NCBI GenBank assembly: GCA_019314155.1
Contig: JAFCZV010000074.1
Coordinates: 1 to 13,779, forward strand
DNA from: Deltaproteobacteria bacterium
GTDB lineage: Bacteria; Desulfobacterota; Desulfobacteria; Desulfobacterales; UBA11574
Length of the DNA stretch: 13,779 nt
Direction of reading: 5' to 3'
This document shows, piece by piece, positions 1-5,936 of the stretch. The notes beneath the pieces are model-generated. The model saw nothing but the letters and a program-made list of their open reading frames with translations, had not been told where the DNA came from and did no database searches. The translations under genes were made by a program, and so were the position numbers. How positions within the stretch are numbered: the first letter of the stretch is position 1; each line of letters starts with the position of its first letter.

Positions 1-77
1 ATAACAATGAGAACATTGTCATCGCCGACAAACTGATCATAAAAGCGGCGCAATTTCTGTGTATTCGATATTGCCAT
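1..77 (-). CDS. 5' end of a gene running off the left edge, possibly a DHH-family phosphoesterase
   Basis: On the minus strand an ATG at 77-75 opens a frame with no stop up to the window edge (25 codons). The product starts MAISNTQKLRRFYDQFVG and continues into a hydrophobic strand (VLIV). A clear Shine-Dalgarno, GAGGGA, lies at 91-86, 8 nt before the ATG, which supports a real start. The N-terminus resembles from memory the beginning of DHH-family phosphoesterases of Desulfobacterota, where a short helix is followed by a strand leading to the first metal-binding Asp. That Asp lies outside the window, so the function is only a guess. The gene is divergent from the Fo operon and shares the 78-299 intergenic region with it. 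Confidence 0.6.
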   Translation of the reverse strand, partial: MAISNTQKLRRFYDQFVGDDNVLIV

Positions 78-155
78 ATGTCGATTCCCTCGTAGGATAC
101 TGCGGCGGTTAGAATATATTACAAAACAAGTTTATGCAATAATACATTTTTCTTT

Positions 156-226
156 TTGAAACCAGAAAAAGTACACAATAAATTTCACATATCTCCTTGA
201 CAGTATAGAATATTATCTGCTATCAG
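156..226 (+). promoter_or_regulatory. candidate promoters of the Fo operon
   Basis: The 222-nt divergent intergenic region (78-299) is AT-rich and contains two sigma-70-like candidates facing the Fo operon. The first is TTGAAA (156-161), 17 nt, then TAAATT (179-184). The second is TTGACA (197-202), 18 nt, then TATCAG (221-226); its -35 is perfect but its -10 is poor. Either would give an untranslated leader of about 70-115 nt before the first gene. The assignment is by eye only. The divergent gene needs its own promoter here, but no clear one was found. Confidence 0.35.
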
Positions 227-299
227 ACTAACGTCTTCGAGAAGCATTTATAAAATTCTAAAACAATTCAACAAGTTCAAATGATTATAGTTAGGCGCA

Positions 300-581
300 A
301 TGTCGAAAAAGAAAAAGGTTTTCGACTATAAAAGAGACCGCCCCTGGGTCGAAAATCTTTACATTGTAACGCAACTGGGCCTTACGATGGCCGGTTGCAT
401 CACTTTTTGTTTTTTTGTTGGATTATACCTTGACAGATGGTTGGGAACCAAAGGCATTTTTATAACCATTTTTATCATTTTGGGTGTTATCGGCGGCGCA
501 AACGTAGTATATCGTCAAATTCTTGAGATAATCGATCAGCAGGAAAATGATAAAACAAATTCCGATAATGGAAGGGGTTAG
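300..581 (+). CDS. atpZ: AtpZ/AtpI-like small ATP synthase assembly protein
   Basis: This 93-residue protein has a basic N-terminus (MSKKKK) and two membrane helices (about residues 22-45 and 52-73). Between them is a GLYLDRWLG turn like the G-x-x-x-D-x-x-L-G signature of the AtpZ/ATPase gene 1 family. Such proteins usually stand first in ATP synthase operons and are thought to help c-ring assembly or ion supply; they are not part of the core enzyme. The C-terminal tail is polar. The start is supported by an AGG at 293-295. It overlaps the next gene by 14-35 nt, depending on that gene's start, which suggests coupled translation. Family assignment rests on length, topology, motif and position. 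Confidence 0.75.
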   Translation: MSKKKKVFDYKRDRPWVENLYIVTQLGLTMAGCITFCFFVGLYLDRWLGTKGIFITIFIILGVIGGANVVYRQILEIIDQQENDKTNSDNGRG

Positions 582-954
582 GCAAACCCAAAAAAGATAT
601 TGTTCCACAGCAATTACAGTGGCAATTTTCGCAGGATTTCTTTTTATCCTGGCTGGTCAAGAGCCTGTTGGCAAAGGTTTGATTCTGGGTACTGTTTTCA
701 GTATTGTCAATTTCATTTTAATGGGAGAAACCCTTCCCCATAGAATTGGCAAATCAAAAGGTAAAACCTTTTTGGTAGCCCTAGGTTCGATATATTTCAG
801 ATATATAATTTTGGCGATCCCGCTTATTATGGCTATTAAATTTGAACAATTCAATCTTTTTGCCGTAATTGCTGGTATCTTTCTGGTCCAATTTTTTATA
901 ATTGTTGATCATTTGTTTAATTATATATCTTCAACCCGAAGAAAACAATTTTAG
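547..954 (+). CDS. atpI: ATP synthase I chain family membrane protein
   Basis: This protein of up to 135 residues has four predicted membrane helices (about 21-36, 43-60, 78-97 and 102-122). It has the small-residue-rich segment GKGLILGTVFSIVNF and a YFRY motif before helix 3, as in the ATP synthase I chain family found upstream of atpB. The family is linked to c-ring assembly and is not part of the finished enzyme. N-type ATPase AtpR proteins have a similar place and size, so that is an alternative. The start is uncertain. ATG 547 has AGG only 3 nt away. ATG 568 (reading MEGVRQ) would give 128 residues and overlap the upstream gene by 14 nt. The gene ends 13 nt before atpB. Confidence 0.7.
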   Translation: MIKQIPIMEGVRQTQKRYCSTAITVAIFAGFLFILAGQEPVGKGLILGTVFSIVNFILMGETLPHRIGKSKGKTFLVALGSIYFRYIILAIPLIMAIKFEQFNLFAVIAGIFLVQFFIIVDHLFNYISSTRRKQF

Positions 955-967
955 GGCAAATGGTATT

Positions 968-1639
968 ATGCAAGATTTAGGTAAGATACATCAATTGATC
1001 ATCCCTTTTATGGGGCGTGACATCATTTTTAATATTGATGCCATGGTAATGACATGGATTGTGATCTCGGTGTTGCTTGTTTTCGGTTATTTTGCCACTC
1101 GTAAAGCAGGTTTGCTGCCCGAACCGGTACAGGTGTTTGGAGAACTGATTGTCACAATGATTTATGACCTGACAGAAGACGCGCTGGAAGAACGTTCAAA
1201 GACATATGCCCCCCTTATATGTGCTTTGTTCATGTTTTTGGTCACTTGCAACTGGATAGGGCTGTTTCCTCATATGCATGAACCGACCAAGGATCTTAAT
1301 ACGCCTTTAAGCCTCGGCGTCATGGGGTTTTTTATTGCCCATTATGCCGGCATAAGAGCCAAGGGTATCGGTACGTATCTTAAAGAATATTGCCATCCGA
1401 TCTTTTTGATGGCGCCGCTGAATGTGATCGGAGAACTTGCCAAGGTCGTTTCCATCTCCTTTCGTCTGTTTGGCAACATCATGGGCGGCTCGATCATTAT
1501 CCTGGTAGTATCGTATCTGACTTATAGCATACTGCTGCCACCTTTTCTTAATTTCTTTTTCGTGATTTTCATAGGTGCAATTCAGGCCTTTGTCTTTACG
1601 ATGCTAACCCTTGTTTATATTTCAGTACAGGTACATTAA
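968..1639 (+). CDS. atpB: ATP synthase Fo subunit a
   Basis: This 223-residue membrane protein is the stator channel subunit of Fo. The hallmark helix GELAKVVSISFRLFGNIMGG is present. Its Arg166 matches the essential arginine that faces the c-ring carboxylate (Arg210 in E. coli). The C-terminal helix GAIQAFVFTMLTLVYI carries the conserved Gln206. It also has the usual N-terminal region (TWIVISVLLV), the PEPVQ segment and NWIGLFPH. An ATG lies upstream in the same frame at 902, but it is deep inside the preceding gene and would add 22 residues unlike the family. ATG 968 gives a normal N-terminus, although its Shine-Dalgarno (AGGG, 953-956) is weak and distant. The gene ends 3 nt before the large c gene. 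Confidence 0.95.
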   Translation: MQDLGKIHQLIIPFMGRDIIFNIDAMVMTWIVISVLLVFGYFATRKAGLLPEPVQVFGELIVTMIYDLTEDALEERSKTYAPLICALFMFLVTCNWIGLFPHMHEPTKDLNTPLSLGVMGFFIAHYAGIRAKGIGTYLKEYCHPIFLMAPLNVIGELAKVVSISFRLFGNIMGGSIIILVVSYLTYSILLPPFLNFFFVIFIGAIQAFVFTMLTLVYISVQVH

Positions 1640-1642
1640 CAG

Positions 1643-2617
1643 ATGGCATATGACATTCAAACATGGGTAAATGTTGCTGCTTTTGTCGGGGGCGGAATAT
1701 GCATGGGAGTTGGCGCAATCGGGGCAGCAATTGGTGAGGGATATACGGCTGCGGAAGCCAATTTGGCCATATCGAGGAACAAAAAAATGGCCGGTGATAT
1801 TTTTAAATCCATGTTGATTGGACAGGCCATTGCTGAGTCCGCGGCGATTTTTGCCCTGGTAATTGCAATGATATTGCTGTTTACGAGGTTTTCGGCAGAA
1901 TCATGGATAACAGTATCTGCCGTATTTTCAGCAGGGCTGGCAATGGGGTTTGGGGCTATCGGTTCCGGCATAGGCGCAGGTTACCCGGCCGGGGCGGCCT
2001 GTACCGGGATGTCCCGACAGCCGGCCATGACCGGCCGTTTAACGACCAACATGCTAATTGGTTCAGCGGTATGCCAAACTCCATCTATTTTTGCGTTGGT
2101 AGTATCTTTTATTTTATTATTTAGCAACTTTTCAGCGATCCCGGTTTCACCCGGATGGGCGGCTATGCTGGGTGCAGGGCTTGCTATCGGATTGGCTGCC
2201 ATAGGCTCGGGTATTGGTGGAGGTGTGGTTGCAAAATCCAGTTGCGAGGGCATAGCTCGGCAGCCTCTAACTATGAAACCTGTGACCAATGTGATGCTTT
2301 TGGGGCAAGCAATTGCACAAACTCCGGCCATTTTGGGACTTTTAGTCAGCTTTATTCTGATATATAAGGGTTTTCCCGCGACAGACTCGCTTGCCCCCTC
2401 CATGGCTCTGCTGGGAGCGGGTATATGTATGGGGGTTGGTGCTATTGGCCCGGGAATAGGTGAAGGCATAGCCTCCAGCGGCGGAGTAAACGCGATAGCA
2501 AGGAACCAAAAGCTTATTGGAGTTATTACCAGGTCAATGCTGGTGGGCATGGCTGTTGCCGAATCAACAGCGATATATTCAATGGTTATCGCCCTGATTC
2601 TGATTTTTGTGGCGTGA
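1643..2617 (+). CDS. atpE: Four-hairpin (eight-helix) Fo subunit c
   Basis: This 324-residue protein is about four times the length of a normal c subunit. It consists of four tandem helical hairpins (about residues 8-80, 90-160, 171-241 and 253-324), each with a glycine-rich first helix (GAIGxxIGxG) and a second helix beginning M-L-[IVL]-G. At the ion-binding positions (32 and 65 in Ilyobacter numbering) hairpin 1 has Glu32/Glu65, hairpin 2 Ala112/Gln145, hairpin 3 Gly193/Gln226 and hairpin 4 Glu274/Glu307. Hairpins 2 and 3 share a Q-T-P signature in place of E-S-[AT], and both have an RQP polar loop. The two Gln codons are CAA, one base from GAA. Multi-hairpin c subunits are known in archaeal and V-type rotors and, as two hairpins, in Acetobacterium woodii. 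ATG 1643 follows atpB by 3 nt without a clear Shine-Dalgarno, so translation is probably coupled and low. Confidence 0.93.
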   Translation: MAYDIQTWVNVAAFVGGGICMGVGAIGAAIGEGYTAAEANLAISRNKKMAGDIFKSMLIGQAIAESAAIFALVIAMILLFTRFSAESWITVSAVFSAGLAMGFGAIGSGIGAGYPAGAACTGMSRQPAMTGRLTTNMLIGSAVCQTPSIFALVVSFILLFSNFSAIPVSPGWAAMLGAGLAIGLAAIGSGIGGGVVAKSSCEGIARQPLTMKPVTNVMLLGQAIAQTPAILGLLVSFILIYKGFPATDSLAPSMALLGAGICMGVGAIGPGIGEGIASSGGVNAIARNQKLIGVITRSMLVGMAVAESTAIYSMVIALILIFVA

Positions 2618-2649
2618 TTCAATTTAAAAAATATAGCTAAAAAATTTAT

Positions 2650-2655
2650 AGGAGG
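2650..2655 (+). promoter_or_regulatory. strong ribosome binding site of the small c gene
   Basis: A full consensus AGGAGG lies 5 nt before the ATG of the 82-residue c subunit. The four-hairpin c gene upstream has only ATTAACAG before its ATG. The contrast suggests that far more small c than large c is made from the same mRNA. Confidence 0.85.
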
Positions 2656-2660
2656 AAAAA

Positions 2661-2909
2661 ATGGCAATTGAAGGTGTAGATATTATTAAAGCAGCGGCTT
2701 TTATCGGAGCAGGTATTTCAATGGGCTTTGGCGCAATCGGCCCTGGTATAGGTGAAGGTCTGGTTGCCGCAAGAGCTTGTGAAGCAATCGGTAAAAACCC
2801 CAAAGAAGCAGGACTCTTGACCCGAACAATGCTGGTGGGCCAAGCAGTTGCCGAGTCAACCGGAATATATTCACTTGTTATTGCATTATTGCTTTTGTTT
2901 GTTGTATAA
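2661..2909 (+). CDS. atpE: Fo subunit c, one hairpin, two-carboxylate Na+-type site
   Basis: This 82-residue c subunit has normal length and two membrane helices. Its numbering coincides with Ilyobacter tartaricus: Glu32 (in GIGEG), Val63, Glu65, Ser66, Thr67 and Tyr70. The Ilyobacter Na+ ligand set is Gln32/Val63/Glu65/Ser66/Thr67/Tyr70. The only change is Gln32 to Glu, which gives the two-carboxylate motif described for the Na+ ring of Fusobacterium nucleatum and, with H+ selectivity, for N-type ATPases. Na+ coupling is therefore likely but not certain. The polar loop is GKNP. It follows the large c gene by 43 nt and is closest to that protein's fourth hairpin (both have GPGIGEG and AVAEST), which suggests they share an origin or assemble together. 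Confidence 0.95.
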   Translation: MAIEGVDIIKAAAFIGAGISMGFGAIGPGIGEGLVAARACEAIGKNPKEAGLLTRTMLVGQAVAESTGIYSLVIALLLLFVV

Positions 2910-2925
2910 GTTCTGTTTTAATATT

Positions 2926-2945
2926 TTTCGGTATTATAACCGAAA
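2926..2945 (+). promoter_or_regulatory. small hairpin after the c genes
   Basis: TTTCGGT (2926-2932) and ACCGAAA (2939-2945) form a perfect 7-bp stem with a 6-nt loop, 16 nt after the stop of the small c gene. There is no T-run, so it is not a normal terminator. It may protect the 3' end of the c message or mark a processing site, raising c relative to b' and b. The rest of the 178-nt gap before b' shows no gene. Confidence 0.35.
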
Positions 2946-3087
2946 TAAGGTTAACGAGAAGTTATCCTCTGACATAAAAAATTAACGGGTTGTCCATTAT
3001 TAGTGGTAGTTATATATGATGCCGTCAATTCGGTCAGTCAGGGGTTTTTTGTAATATTTTTATATGTAATCATTTGGAAGGCAGCCA

Positions 3088-3543
3088 ATGCATATAGCCA
3101 GCAATGTTGCTCTCATAAGTATAAACGCAACGTTATTTTTTCAGCTGATTTCGTTTTTGATCTTTCTATTTATTATCAACCGGCTTATGTTTCGTCCCTT
3201 GCGAAATGTTATGGGTGAGAGGGATAACTATATCAATAAGATTCTGCAAGAGATTCGTGACACAAAAAATGAGTTTGAGAATTTGACTAACCAGCTTCAA
3301 CAACAGGAATCAGCTGTTAAAGATGAAGCTTCTAAATTACAAAAAGAAATCGAAGATACGGGAAAAGAAAAGGCTGCTGAGATTCTTAATTCTGCTAGAC
3401 AAGAGATTAAAACGTTGAAGGATAAGGCTCAAAAAGCAGTTGACACTCAGATATCTGAAGCCAGAAAGGATATTATTAAAGAATCTGAATTCCTGGCGGT
3501 CAGTATCATAGAAAAGGTGCTGGATCGGAGACTGGTTCCATGA
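3088..3543 (+). CDS. atpF': ATP synthase Fo subunit b' (stator stalk)
   Basis: This 151-residue protein has one N-terminal membrane helix (about residues 12-33), then RPLRNVMGER, a typical exit into the stalk. A long charged heptad-like coiled coil rich in E, K, Q and A follows (about 40-150). This is the architecture of b/b' peripheral stalk subunits, which hold F1 against the rotor. The start has a good Shine-Dalgarno, GGAAGG (3076-3081), 6 nt upstream. The TGA stop overlaps the ATG of the next gene in an ATGA, implying coupled translation and a b'/b pair. The b' label rather than b rests on gene order and the lack of a signal-like N-terminus. Confidence 0.85.
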   Translation: MHIASNVALISINATLFFQLISFLIFLFIINRLMFRPLRNVMGERDNYINKILQEIRDTKNEFENLTNQLQQQESAVKDEASKLQKEIEDTGKEKAAEILNSARQEIKTLKDKAQKAVDTQISEARKDIIKESEFLAVSIIEKVLDRRLVP

Positions 3544-4046
3544 AAAAAGTGACTAAAAAAATTGGGTTGTTATACTTTATCATGGCAGAAACCATGAGTC
3601 TTCATTTTTTGGGATTTGAAGCCCTTGCATCTGAAAGTTCAGGCGGTTGGCGACCCATATATGACGAGGTTCTGTTATGGTTCAATGCCCAGGAAATAGA
3701 AAGGATAGAGGAAAAGAAAAAACAGGCCGCTGATAAAGTCACCGAGATCAATAAAATGGTTGATGAAAGTAAAACTCGTTTTGCTAAAATAAAAGATCGA
3801 ATTGTTGAGCAGGGAGAAAGGAAAAAAGCAGAAATTATCGAATCCGCTCAAAACCAGAGCAAAATGATGCTGGAAAATGCCAAGCAAAGGATTGATTTTC
3901 AATTTGTTCAGGCGAAATTCATTCTCAGGAAGGAATTGATAGATACTGCACTTAATTTAGCCATGGAAAGAATCCCCAAAGAGATGACCCCCGAAGACAA
4001 TGAAAAATTCACCCGTGAGTTTCTGACCAGCACTGCAACAGAATAA
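3540..4046 (+). CDS. atpF: ATP synthase Fo subunit b lacking its usual membrane helix
   Basis: This 168-residue protein is probably the b subunit. Residues 51-150 form a charged coiled coil (EIERIEEKKKQAADKV onward) containing GERKKAEIIESAQNQSKMM, typical of stator-stalk b subunits. The N-terminus is signal-like (KKIGLLYFIMAETMS..ALA) and is followed by GGWRPIYDEVLLWFN, the usual lead-in to the membrane helix. Instead of about 25 hydrophobic residues and a K/R-P exit, the chain goes straight from LLWFN49 into AQEIERIEEKK. The helix therefore appears to be missing by a clean in-frame deletion; b proteins of this style are usually somewhat longer. The protein may be anchored only by the first 25 residues, which include Glu17, or be non-functional. 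A terminator follows at once, and no delta or F1 gene is present. Confidence 0.75.
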   Translation: MKKVTKKIGLLYFIMAETMSLHFLGFEALASESSGGWRPIYDEVLLWFNAQEIERIEEKKKQAADKVTEINKMVDESKTRFAKIKDRIVEQGERKKAEIIESAQNQSKMMLENAKQRIDFQFVQAKFILRKELIDTALNLAMERIPKEMTPEDNEKFTREFLTSTATE

Positions 4047-4065
4047 TATAAATTCAAAATTGTTT

Positions 4066-4101
4066 AAAACGCCCGGTTCTCAATGAGCCGGGCGTTTTTT
4101 T
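4066..4101 (+). terminator. Rho-independent terminator of the Fo operon
   Basis: A GC-rich stem pairs 4070-4079 (CGCCCGGTTC) with 4085-4094 (GAGCCGGGCG, one G-U pair) around a 5-nt loop. It is preceded by AAAA and followed by seven T (4095-4101). It starts 23 nt after the b stop codon and closes the operon, so no F1 genes are cotranscribed. Confidence 0.93.
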
Positions 4102-4175
4102 GGGAAAATGAACATTTGTAATTAGAATTTCGGATCTTCATGCCTTCTTTATCCTTAACCCTAAACGTTGAACCC

Positions 4176-4200
4176 TCTTCTCCAATTAAATTGGAGAAGA
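4176..4200. repeat. perfect 12-bp inverted repeat upstream of the DUF554 gene
   Basis: TCTTCTCCAATT (4176-4187) and its exact reverse complement (4189-4200) are separated by a single A. The near-continuous symmetry is better suited to a dimeric DNA-binding protein than to an RNA hairpin. It lies 26 nt before the DUF554 start and a T7 run follows at 4207-4213, so an operator or a weak terminator/attenuator are both possible. Confidence 0.6.
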
Positions 4201-4225
4201 ATCATATTTTTTTGGAGGATTGAAT

Positions 4226-4918
4226 TTGTTAGGAACCATCATCAATACTGTCGCTATTATTGTCGGAAGTCTATTGGGACTTCTTTTTAGAGGGGGTATA
4301 CCCAAAAAATTTACCGTTACCACGATGCAGGCCATCAGCCTTGCCGTCATGCTGATCGGTTTTAAAATGGCGTTGAAAACCGACGCCATTTTACTGGTTA
4401 TTTTCAGTCTGGTCATCGGAAGTTTAATCGGGGAATTCATAAATATCGAGGGCCAACTGGAGCACTTGGGTAAACGACTTGAAACCAGATTCTCAAAGGC
4501 CGGGAGCAGCATCGCAAAAGGTTTTGTGGTTGCCAGTTTGGTTTTTTGTGTCGGCTCCATGGCCATTGTCGGCTCGCTGGAAAGCGGGCTTTCCGGCAAC
4601 CATCAAACTTTATTTGCAAAATCCGCTTTAGACGGCCTCTTTTCCATTATTTTTGCGTCTTCTTTCGGAATCGGCGTACTGTTTTCGTCAATATCCGTCT
4701 TTATATACCAGGGGATGATAACCCTGACATCGTCATTAATGAAGCCGTTTTTAATTCCCGCTGTCATTAATCAAATGTCCGGAGTCGGTGGCATATTGAT
4801 CATGGCCATCGCCATTAACCTGCTTGAAATTAAAAAAATCAAAGTCGGCAACATGCTTCCCGCCATATTTATTCCCCTTGTCTACTACATGATAAAACAG
4901 TTGGTGAACTTTTTCTAA
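4226..4918 (+). CDS. DUF554 family integral membrane protein
   Basis: This 230-residue hydrophobic protein has about six or seven membrane helices. It has the DUF554 (YdfK/YqgA-like) pattern: an N-terminal MLGTIINTVAIIVGSLLG, the SLVIGSLIGE turn, the central VFCVGSMAIVGSLESG segment, and the late GGILIMAIAINLLEIKKIKVGNMLPA. The family is a putative transporter with no established substrate. The start is best set at TTG 4226: GGAGG at 4214-4218 is then 7 nt away and the N-terminus matches the family. TTG 4220 in the same frame would be only 1 nt from the Shine-Dalgarno. The gene stands alone after the Fo terminator, with a palindrome in its leader, so it may be regulated separately. Confidence 0.88.
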   Translation: MLGTIINTVAIIVGSLLGLLFRGGIPKKFTVTTMQAISLAVMLIGFKMALKTDAILLVIFSLVIGSLIGEFINIEGQLEHLGKRLETRFSKAGSSIAKGFVVASLVFCVGSMAIVGSLESGLSGNHQTLFAKSALDGLFSIIFASSFGIGVLFSSISVFIYQGMITLTSSLMKPFLIPAVINQMSGVGGILIMAIAINLLEIKKIKVGNMLPAIFIPLVYYMIKQLVNFF

Positions 4919-5754
4919 CTTCCAAAGTCGGTAGTCTTTAACATAAGGCCATATTTATAAGCGGAATCAATCGATATTATTCTCTTATCAGTGGTTTGGT
5001 TGCGGCTGAGATCTGTAGATGATATTTCAGGAATCGTAGTGATGATTTGAACCCCAATGTTCACGACTTTCAGGATCGCCCCTATTCATCAACAAGGTCG
5101 GCTCACAAAAACCGGCCAACCGGTTAAAACTTAGACCACAATATATTGATCTCTCCAGCCTCAATCCAGTCTGAAAAATGAGGCTTTATCCAAGTGTGAT
5201 ACTCATAACATATCAAATTTATTGAGGGATTTTATGCTAGGCGATAAATTGCAGATATCTCAGATTTGTAGCTGGATCTTTAATCCCCATATGTATTGGT
5301 ATTCAAAAAAATAAAAGTGTGGGATTGAATCGATTATCCATATTTTTTTTGCAAAGAGTTAAACATATTTCTGGTTTGTTGAATTTTCGGGGGCGGCCTG
5401 AGTTTGCAGATAGGATAATCATATACTGGGATGTCGGTATATTCAAGGATACCATTGCGATGTTTACTTGAAGATATGATTCAGGGGTGAGAAACGTTCT
5501 CTTCATTGCTTTTTTCATTCCAATGCAAGTAAATAGATCCTCAAACACCTGGTCCTGTGGGATGTGAAACGAAAGTCGCGCCCCTCGATGTGTTTCCCGC
5601 ATACGACGAGCAGTCGGGGCCCAGCACGGATGATTACATCAGGGTTCTGGATTGCCCTGCCGAATCCTACTTTTAAGAAAAGTCTTAAGCGGGAAGACAG
5701 ACCTCCTATATCCAAAACCCTCTATTTTCAGCCGATTTGGAGCTAAGTGCCGTT
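4919..5754. other. long intergenic stretch without a recognised gene
   Basis: No convincing gene is visible. The only open frames are under 100 codons, lack ribosome binding sites and overlap each other on both strands. On the minus strand between about 5715 and 5350, three successive frames each read like protein for a while: VGFGRAIQNPDVII, then ARLSFHIPQDQVFEDLF, then NGILEYTDIPVYDYP ending in QKKYG-stop near 5340. This could be a gene decayed by frameshifts, but no family was recognised. A small inverted repeat, AACCGG-CCAA-CCGGTT, lies at 5110-5125. No tRNA, IS ends or CRISPR repeats were seen. Confidence 0.4.
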
Positions 5755-5783
5755 TTGACAATACGATCTTTATTTGGTATTCT
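5755..5783 (+). promoter_or_regulatory. sigma-70-like promoter of the acyl-CoA cluster
   Basis: A perfect -35 box, TTGACA (5755-5760), is followed after exactly 17 nt by TATTCT (5778-5783; 4 of 6 matches to TATAAT). It would start transcription near 5790, leaving a leader of about 145 nt before the first crotonase gene. Confidence 0.6.
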
Positions 5784-5896
5784 AATTTCGATTGTCTGAA
5801 GCCGGTTGGGACTTGTTGTCGCATCAGTGGCAGCACAATATGTTGTTACTCATCCCCAGCCGTCACACAACTTTAACAACCTCAGTTTTTTTGCTT

Positions 5897-5922
5897 TAAA
5901 AAGGGAATTCTTATCCTTTTTA
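5897..5922 (+). promoter_or_regulatory. leader hairpin next to the crotonase ribosome binding site
   Basis: TAAAAAGG (5897-5904) can pair with CCTTTTTA (5915-5922) around a 10-nt loop. The stem ends 1 nt before the GGAGGAA Shine-Dalgarno (5924-5930) of the crotonase gene, so it could affect ribosome access. The stem is weak (mostly A-T), and no riboswitch fold was recognised in the leader. Confidence 0.25.
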
Positions 5923-5936
5923 TGGAGGAAGTAAGA

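Noticed and set aside
902..967. Upstream in-frame ATG for subunit a
   Set aside because: It lies inside the preceding gene in another frame, and the added 22 residues do not resemble any AtpB N-terminus. ATG 968 fits the family.
1643..2617. Four-fold repeat as an assembly artefact
   Set aside because: The four hairpins differ clearly in protein and DNA sequence and each has its own site residues, so a collapsed or duplicated read error is unlikely.
1981..2667. Minus-strand open frame of 228 codons across the large c gene
   Set aside because: It is a shadow of the repetitive, glycine/alanine-rich c gene on the other strand, with odd composition and no family features.
5248..5260. 13-nt sequence ATTGCAGATATCT shared with 11161-11173
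   Set aside because: The match ends at 13 nt on both sides, and only the second copy is part of a palindrome. Chance is the simplest explanation.
4919..5936. tRNA, CRISPR array or insertion sequence in the gap
   Set aside because: No cloverleaf-like segments, regularly spaced repeats, terminal inverted repeats or transposase motifs were seen.
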